A stretch of 9,463 nucleotides of DNA from an uncultured Alphaproteobacteria bacterium (lineage in GTDB: Bacteria; Pseudomonadota; Alphaproteobacteria; RF32; CAG-239), in NCBI GenBank assembly GCA_944391355.1, contig CALXTG010000193.1, forward strand, positions 1 to 9,463, given 5' to 3'. The number at the start of each line of letters is the position of its first letter. Positions within the stretch are counted from its first letter, which is position 1. Below the pieces are notes generated by a model. That model was not told the DNA's origin. It saw only the letters and a program-made list of their open reading frames with translations, and ran no database searches. This document shows positions 5,655 to 9,463 of the stretch, in pieces. Both the position numbers and the translations under genes were made by a program.

Positions 5655-7043
5655 ATGAAACCATTTACTTTGAATTTTAAACCGCGCCATTTCTGGCTTT
5701 ATGTTGTCGCGGCGGTAGCCTCCTTGGGCGGATTGCTGGCCGGTTTTGACATGGGCGTTATTTCCGGCGCGCTGCCGTTTATCGAAGATACCTGGCCGAT
5801 GAATGCCATAACCCAGGGCTGGGTTGTCAGCGCCGCGATTGTCGGTTCGGTTATCGGCGCCGCCGCCAACGGAATTTTAGCCGATTGGTTCGGACGCAAA
5901 AAAATTATTGTTTCGACCGGTATCATTTTTACGGCAGCTTCTTTCTTCTGTGCTTATGCCCAAAGCGTCGGGCAGCTGATTGCCGCCCGAATTTTAATCG
6001 GCATTGCCGTCGGCATGGTTACTTTTGTCGTGCCGCTGTATCTGTCGGAGATTTCGCCGCAAAAAGTCCGCGGCATGCTGGTTTCGCTGTTTCAGCTGGC
6101 AATTACCGCCGGAATTCTGCTGGCCTATCTGGTCGGCGGCCTGTTTGCCGAACATGCGCATAACTGGCGCTGGATGCTGGGTTCGGGCTTTTTCCCGGCG
6201 CTGGTTTTATTAATCGGCATCAGTTTTCTCGGCGATACGCCGCGCTTGCTGATCAGCAAAAAGCGCGAAAACGAAGCCCGGAAGGTTTTTAACCTGATTG
6301 AACCGGAAAGCGACATTGAAGCAAAAATCCAAGATATCAAACAAACGCTGGACAGCGGCAAAACTCCAGCCAAAACCCCTTTCCGCGCCTGGATGATTAT
6401 GCCGATTTTGGTCGGGGTCGGGATTATGTTTGCGCAAATCTGCACCGGCATCAATACCATTATTTATTACACCACGACCATTTTTAAATTTGCCGGGTTC
6501 AGCTCTAAAATCGGCGCTATTTATGCGACAATCGGAATCGGACTGGTTAATTTTGTCATGACACTGGTCGCAATCGCCTTTACCGACAAAATCGGCCGCA
6601 AACCGCTGCTCTATATCGGTTTGGGCGGGGTCTTCATCGGACTGTTGTCTTTGGGGTTTGCTTTCCGCTATGCCGATCTGCTGGGAGATAACCTGCGCTG
6701 GGTGGCGCTCGGCAGCGTTATTATCTATATCGCTGCTTTTGCCTGCAGCCTGGGGCCGGTGGGGTGGATTTTGGTTTCGGAAATCCTGCCGCTGAAAATC
6801 CGCGGCCTGGCGATGAGTTTGTGCACGGTAGCTAATTTCGGTTTTAACTTTGCCGTGGTCTTGTCTTTCCCGGTCATGATCGAACATATCGGCGAACCGT
6901 TTACTTTCTGGTTTTATGCGGGAATCGCCGTGTTGTGCCTGTTCTTTGTCTATTTCCTGGTTCCGGAAACCAAAGGAATTTCGTTGGAAAAAATTGAAAA
7001 GAACTGGGTTAACCATGTTCCGGCCCGCAAATTTCAGGACTGA
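5655..7043 (+). CDS. MFS sugar transporter, sugar-porter family (XylE/GalP/GLUT-like)
   Basis: This 462-residue inner-membrane symporter has twelve predicted membrane segments. Sugar-porter signatures in order: GFDMGVISGALPFI (30-43), motif A with DWFGRKK (77-83), PLYLSEISPQKVRG (127-140), QLAITAGIL with Gln147 (147-155), the WRWMLG stretch (171-176), QICTGINTIIYY (261-272), second motif A DKIGRKP (311-317), GPVGWILVSEILPLKIRG (367-384) and PETKG (437-441). Gln147, Gln261 and Trp371 align with sugar-contacting residues of XylE. The second glutamine of the usual QQ pair is Ile262, and the PESPR motif reads GDTPR. Family members import hexoses, pentoses or inositol with protons; the exact sugar is not predictable. 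Only a weak GAAAG precedes the ATG. The 26-bp gap to the nitroreductase suggests co-transcription, ending at the terminator at 7057. Confidence 0.93.
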   Translation: MKPFTLNFKPRHFWLYVVAAVASLGGLLAGFDMGVISGALPFIEDTWPMNAITQGWVVSAAIVGSVIGAAANGILADWFGRKKIIVSTGIIFTAASFFCAYAQSVGQLIAARILIGIAVGMVTFVVPLYLSEISPQKVRGMLVSLFQLAITAGILLAYLVGGLFAEHAHNWRWMLGSGFFPALVLLIGISFLGDTPRLLISKKRENEARKVFNLIEPESDIEAKIQDIKQTLDSGKTPAKTPFRAWMIMPILVGVGIMFAQICTGINTIIYYTTTIFKFAGFSSKIGAIYATIGIGLVNFVMTLVAIAFTDKIGRKPLLYIGLGGVFIGLLSLGFAFRYADLLGDNLRWVALGSVIIYIAAFACSLGPVGWILVSEILPLKIRGLAMSLCTVANFGFNFAVVLSFPVMIEHIGEPFTFWFYAGIAVLCLFFVYFLVPETKGISLEKIEKNWVNHVPARKFQD

Positions 7044-7056
7044 GAAATGTCTTATC

Positions 7057-7090
7057 AAAAAAGGCGGAGCGGCAGCGTTCCGTCTTTTTT
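7057..7090 (+). terminator. Intrinsic terminator after the sugar porter gene
   Basis: A 12-bp stem (7057-7068 with 7079-7090, one G-U wobble) encloses a 10-nt loop and ends in six T residues. It begins 13 bp after the stop codon and closes the plus-strand cluster. The A-tract on the left arm may also support weak termination on the other strand. Confidence 0.87.
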
Positions 7091-7112
7091 GTTGCCCGAT
7101 TGCCGTTTCGGG

Positions 7113-7140
7113 TTGACTTTCGCTTAACGACGCGTTAAAT
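7113..7140 (+). promoter_or_regulatory. Possible promoter overlapped by TTAACG inverted repeat
   Basis: TTGACT (7113-7118) and TTAAAT (7135-7140) are spaced by 16 bp. The perfect inverted repeat TTAACG-N3-CGTTAA (7124-7138) fills the spacer and overlaps the -10, as operators often do. This promoter would give a leader of about 45 nt for the gene at 7191. Confidence 0.4.
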
Positions 7141-7160
7141 CACCAAATATAGACATATTT

Positions 7161-7189
7161 TTGTGTAAAATTTTTAAAACAATTATAAT
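7161..7189 (+). promoter_or_regulatory. Second promoter-like element immediately before an ATG
   Basis: TTGTGT (7161-7166) and a perfect TATAAT (7184-7189) are separated by the optimal 17 bp. The -10 ends one base before the ATG at 7191, so a transcript from here would begin just inside the gene and could not use that ATG. It may be a chance AT-rich match, or the start may be downstream. Confidence 0.3.
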
Positions 7190-7190
7190 T

Positions 7191-8018
7191 ATGGAAAAAC
7201 TGATTTATGCGGGTGAGCACATCACCTACATTAAAACTGCCGAGGAGGAGCTTGATTTGGTTCTGAACGGCAGCATGCGAGAGAAATGGGAATATTTCCT
7301 GAATTACAATCTGCAAAATGAGGAAGCGGAGTATCTTTTTGCCCGAAGCAGCAATTTTAAACTCCTGGAAATGTACGATACTTTTTATCACGGACACTGG
7401 CGTCCCGAAAGTAAAAAGATTTTATGTCAGCATCCTTATTTCAAAAAGCGGTTTGAGGAAATATCCGATGAGGAAATCAAACAGCGTTTTTTGGCATGGA
7501 ACCGGCATCAATTGTATGTTGCGACCACAAGTTTTGAAAGCGAGCGCGCTTATGCAGAACATACGGACAGATTGTTTTGTGCCGGCGGCCAGATGTTTCC
7601 CAAGCTTTCGTTTGAGGAACAAAATGAATTGCTGAACAGCCGTTATCTTCCCGATATCAGGGATTACAGCCGTTGTCGGGAATGGGAAGGGACAAATCGC
7701 CTTAAGTTTATCAGACTCGGCGACTTATACGCTTTGTTTCTGTACCTCCAGCTGTTTCGTTTTGAAAGCGCCGAAGAAGAGCTGGCGCTGCTTCAGCTGG
7801 GTTACGGCCCTTTGATGTGGAAATATGCCACAGAACATTATCTGACCGAACCGGCTTGCGCGGCGATATTCCTATCGGACAACCGGCCGCTTTGGGACAG
7901 AGTTTACTGGCTTAATTACGAATTCAACAAAATTGAGAAAGACCGTAAAGTCCGCTGGAAGCTCGAAGCTGATTTGACACGCAGCTACAGTTGTATGTTT
8001 AACCCAGTAATCATTTAA
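7191..8018 (+). CDS. Hypothetical protein with duplicated helical-repeat unit
   Basis: I do not recognise the family of this 275-residue protein. It has no signal peptide or membrane segment, is rich in Glu, Arg and aromatic residues, and is probably cytoplasmic and all-helical. Two segments align without gaps over about 39 residues: from 17 (AEEELDLVLNG...) and from 194 (AEEELALLQLG...). They share Ala-Glu-Glu-Glu-Leu, Leu, Gly, Trp, Tyr, Leu and Phe at matching positions. The stretch 44-80 (Glu-Glu-Ala-Glu, then Leu, Asn, Leu-Leu, Tyr) has a related pattern, which suggests tandem helix pairs as in solenoid scaffolds. A TTG 30 bases upstream (7161) keeps the frame open, but the ATG at 7191 gives a more natural N-terminus. 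There is no Shine-Dalgarno sequence. It is flanked by terminators on both sides and is therefore a single-gene unit. Function is unknown; a binding or scaffold role is a guess from the repeat form. Confidence 0.8.
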   Translation: MEKLIYAGEHITYIKTAEEELDLVLNGSMREKWEYFLNYNLQNEEAEYLFARSSNFKLLEMYDTFYHGHWRPESKKILCQHPYFKKRFEEISDEEIKQRFLAWNRHQLYVATTSFESERAYAEHTDRLFCAGGQMFPKLSFEEQNELLNSRYLPDIRDYSRCREWEGTNRLKFIRLGDLYALFLYLQLFRFESAEEELALLQLGYGPLMWKYATEHYLTEPACAAIFLSDNRPLWDRVYWLNYEFNKIEKDRKVRWKLEADLTRSYSCMFNPVII

Positions 8019-8047
8019 AAAAGGCACTTATTCGTAAGTGCCTTTTT
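8018..8047. terminator. Bidirectional intrinsic terminator with TTCG loop
   Basis: A perfect 13-bp stem (8018-8030 with 8035-8047) is closed by the extra-stable tetraloop TTCG (8031-8034) and flanked by A and T tracts. It lies between converging stop codons (8018 plus, 8053 minus) and can end both transcripts. Confidence 0.92.
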
Positions 8048-8052
8048 GTTGT

Positions 8053-8760
8053 CTAAAAAGCCAAAACCGGGCGAACGCGGTAACTAGTATCCTTATTGGA
8101 GTACTTTGTACTGCCGGAACCCAAAACCAGAGCTTTAGCACGGCTCATATCAAGCTCAGAAGACGCCCAATAAGCACCACTTTCTAGTATCGTTACTTTC
8201 CCTACCATAGTCGCCAGTTTTAGACTAACAACAACGTAGCTGCTTGATAACAATTTAAGTTCTTCTGGACTCGGTAAATACCAGTCTCCGGCCTTAGTCC
8301 CGGCGGTACTATAAGTATTGCAATATTCGGCTGCCGGATATGAAATATTATTTGCCTTGCCGTAAGCTAAAATTGCTGCTGTATTGCTTTTTCCTGAAGA
8401 ACTTTTTGCCGCATAAACTATTTCACCATCCCCGCCCCACGCAAGTTCCTTCTCATCCAAAGCCACGGCCAAACGACTTGCTGCAGAAAAGACAACACCG
8501 ATTGCAGTCTTTCCTGATTGCTGTTCGGCAGCACAGCTTTTGTCTGAAAAAAGAATAGACCCGTCATAACAAATAGTGGTTTTTGTACAAAATACTTTAT
8601 TTTCATCAAACGGACAGACAAGCGTGTCCAAGCCGTTACAATCCGCGGCGGTTTTGGTATAACCCAATTCATCACATCTTGTGCTATTGATGCAGTTTTG
8701 GGCGTTAGCCGCGGGGGTGAACAGGATTGTCATTAAAAGGGTTAAAATAATTTTGTTCAT
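8053..8760 (-). CDS. Secreted cysteine-rich protein with Lcl/DUF1566-like C-terminal domain
   Basis: This 235-residue protein has a clear Sec signal peptide (MNK, hydrophobic core, cleavage after AANA at 20). Mature residues 21-76 hold seven cysteines (23, 29, 41, 49, 58, 64, 76), a likely disulfide-bonded module. Residues 84-235 match the pattern of the Lcl C-terminal / DUF1566 (Fibrobacter major paralogous) fold: GDWYLPSPEEL (158-168), the AYWASSE segment (196-202) and a VRPVLAF terminus (229-235). That fold is a C-type-lectin-like domain of exported surface proteins and pilus-like structures, usually presumed to bind ligands. One lone cysteine, C147, lies in the second domain. The ATG follows a GGAG by 7 bp and is 2 bp from the stop codon of the upstream gene, so the pair is an operon. 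The ligand is unknown. Confidence 0.85.
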   Translation of the reverse strand: MNKIILTLLMTILFTPAANAQNCINSTRCDELGYTKTAADCNGLDTLVCPFDENKVFCTKTTICYDGSILFSDKSCAAEQQSGKTAIGVVFSAASRLAVALDEKELAWGGDGEIVYAAKSSSGKSNTAAILAYGKANNISYPAAEYCNTYSTAGTKAGDWYLPSPEELKLLSSSYVVVSLKLATMVGKVTILESGAYWASSELDMSRAKALVLGSGSTKYSNKDTSYRVRPVLAF

Positions 8761-8762
8761 GG

Positions 8763-9463
8763 TTATTCTCCGTTCCAGTATTTTTCTTCATCAACATAGC
8801 CGGCGGTGCAGCCTATCGCTTCATATTTGCCGTCGCATTCTTCACAGATAACATGCGTCGGGCAGGTCGTGAGAGTATATTCCGCCCCGCATTTAGGTTT
8901 GCAGCTTGAGTAAAGGGTCTGTTCGCCGCATTTGCATTCTTCAGCGCCGGGAGCGCCGCCGTTATCGCAAGTCATAAAGCCAGCTCCGCAGTCTTGGGGC
9001 TTGACCTGATAATGAGGCATTCCGTCGCAATCAGTACATTTTCCGGTCATTTTATAACCGTCCTTAACTTCGCTTTCGGGATAAGCGGCGCAGGTATTAC
9101 AGCAGGTGCCGTAATCGGAATCATAGGAGCAGCGCTTGGTCGTATCCGGTTTGGTTCCGGCGGGACAGGAATTGGTATAGTCGGGATTTTCAAGTTTGCA
9201 GGCACGGGGAATATCCTCGCTGCAAACCGAATATTTGTCGTCGCATTGAGCGCCGGAACCGAAAGCGGGGAGTTCGCATTTTATGAAACTGTCGGGGCAG
9301 ATACAGCGGGAAAAGAAGACAGAATTCCCGGGACAGTAAGAAGCCGGGTCAGGAACTTTATAACCCGGGCAGGAAGTCAGCGGATAAGCTGAACAATCGC
9401 TGCCGGAATCAAAGATCATGTCTTTCTCTTTCCAGTCGGGAAGAAAATAAACTTTGGCAATCT
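8763..9463 (-). CDS. Large cysteine-rich repeat protein, C-terminal part (5' end outside window)
   Basis: The frame is open from the right edge to the stop at 8763, giving 232 complete residues. An internal ATG at 9417-9419 is not a convincing start: 14 codons upstream of it are also open, with no Shine-Dalgarno before it, so the gene is most likely cut by the window. There are 26 cysteines (about 11%), mostly in CxxC or CP pairs. Numbered from the first full codon, modules recur: CSAYPLTSCP (23-32) resembles CGAEYTLTTCP (191-201), and CTDCDG...CGAGF (142-162) resembles CEECDG...CTAGY (206-222). This indicates small disulfide-rich domains in an extracellular or surface protein; a signal peptide should lie upstream. 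I cannot name a family. It is the first known gene of an operon with the Lcl-like protein at 8760, and both are probably exported together. Confidence 0.82.
   Translation of the reverse strand, partial: IAKVYFLPDWKEKDMIFDSGSDCSAYPLTSCPGYKVPDPASYCPGNSVFFSRCICPDSFIKCELPAFGSGAQCDDKYSVCSEDIPRACKLENPDYTNSCPAGTKPDTTKRCSYDSDYGTCCNTCAAYPESEVKDGYKMTGKCTDCDGMPHYQVKPQDCGAGFMTCDNGGAPGAEECKCGEQTLYSSCKPKCGAEYTLTTCPTHVICEECDGKYEAIGCTAGYVDEEKYWNGE
8768..8771 (-). promoter_or_regulatory. Shine-Dalgarno sequence inside the end of the upstream gene
   Basis: On the minus strand GGAG occurs within the last codons (Gly-Glu) of the upstream cysteine-rich gene and stands 7 bp before the ATG at 8760. With stop and start 2 bp apart, this supports translational coupling of the two genes. 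Confidence 0.75.

Noticed and set aside
6210..7058. 282-codon minus-strand open frame opposite the sugar porter
   Set aside because: It is rich in Arg, Gln, His and Asp, as expected of the mirror of a membrane-protein gene, and has no motif. The plus-strand gene is certain.
7161..7190. TTG start extending the unknown gene by ten codons
   Set aside because: The extension (MCKIFKTIII) lacks a ribosome site and overlaps promoter-like sequence. The ATG at 7191 is more plausible, though not proven.
9417..9419. Internal ATG as the start of the cysteine-rich protein
   Set aside because: The frame stays open for 14 more codons to the window edge, no Shine-Dalgarno precedes the ATG, and no signal peptide follows it. 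A start beyond the window is more likely.

Overview
The window (about 9.5 kb, moderate G+C with AT-rich intergenic gaps) looks like bacterial chromosome from a Gram-negative. Exported proteins carry Sec-type signal peptides. A cysteine-rich protein pair at the right end, one with a C-terminal Lcl/DUF1566-like fold, resembles families I associate with uncultured gut Alphaproteobacteria. That placement is an inference from protein style, with low-to-moderate confidence; no marker gene fixes the taxon. No phage, transposase, CRISPR array or complete RNA gene was found.

Layout: (1) 1-309 has no credible protein gene. It holds a tRNA-Ala-like 5' end on the minus strand (84-104) that runs into unrelated repeat-like DNA (1-83), then an AT-rich promoter region. 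(2) 310-975 is a divergent adenylate-kinase-family protein with a zinc-type LID. It converges on (3) a CtpF-like P2-type cation ATPase (3683-1011, minus), and the two share a perfect 30-bp palindromic terminator. (4) A 126-bp divergent intergenic region with a CTTAAG inverted repeat separates the ATPase from a plus-strand cluster. That cluster is a FucP-like MFS transporter (3810-4958), an exported SagB/ThcOx-type nitroreductase (5020-5628) with its own promoter and strong ribosome binding site, and a sugar-porter-family MFS transporter (5655-7043) ending at an intrinsic terminator. (5) 7191-8018 encodes a 275-residue protein of no recognised family, with an internal duplication that suggests a helical solenoid. 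(6) It converges, through a TTCG-loop bidirectional terminator, on a minus-strand operon of two secreted cysteine-rich proteins (8760-8053, and the C-terminal part of a larger one running off the right edge). These two are separated by only 2 bp and are probably translationally coupled.

The two transporters and the periplasmic flavoenzyme may form a small uptake/processing locus, but no substrate can be read from the sequence. The items most worth following are the unknown solenoid protein, the cysteine-rich operon and the broken tRNA/repeat junction. I see no evidence for a complete new multi-gene defence or mobile system.
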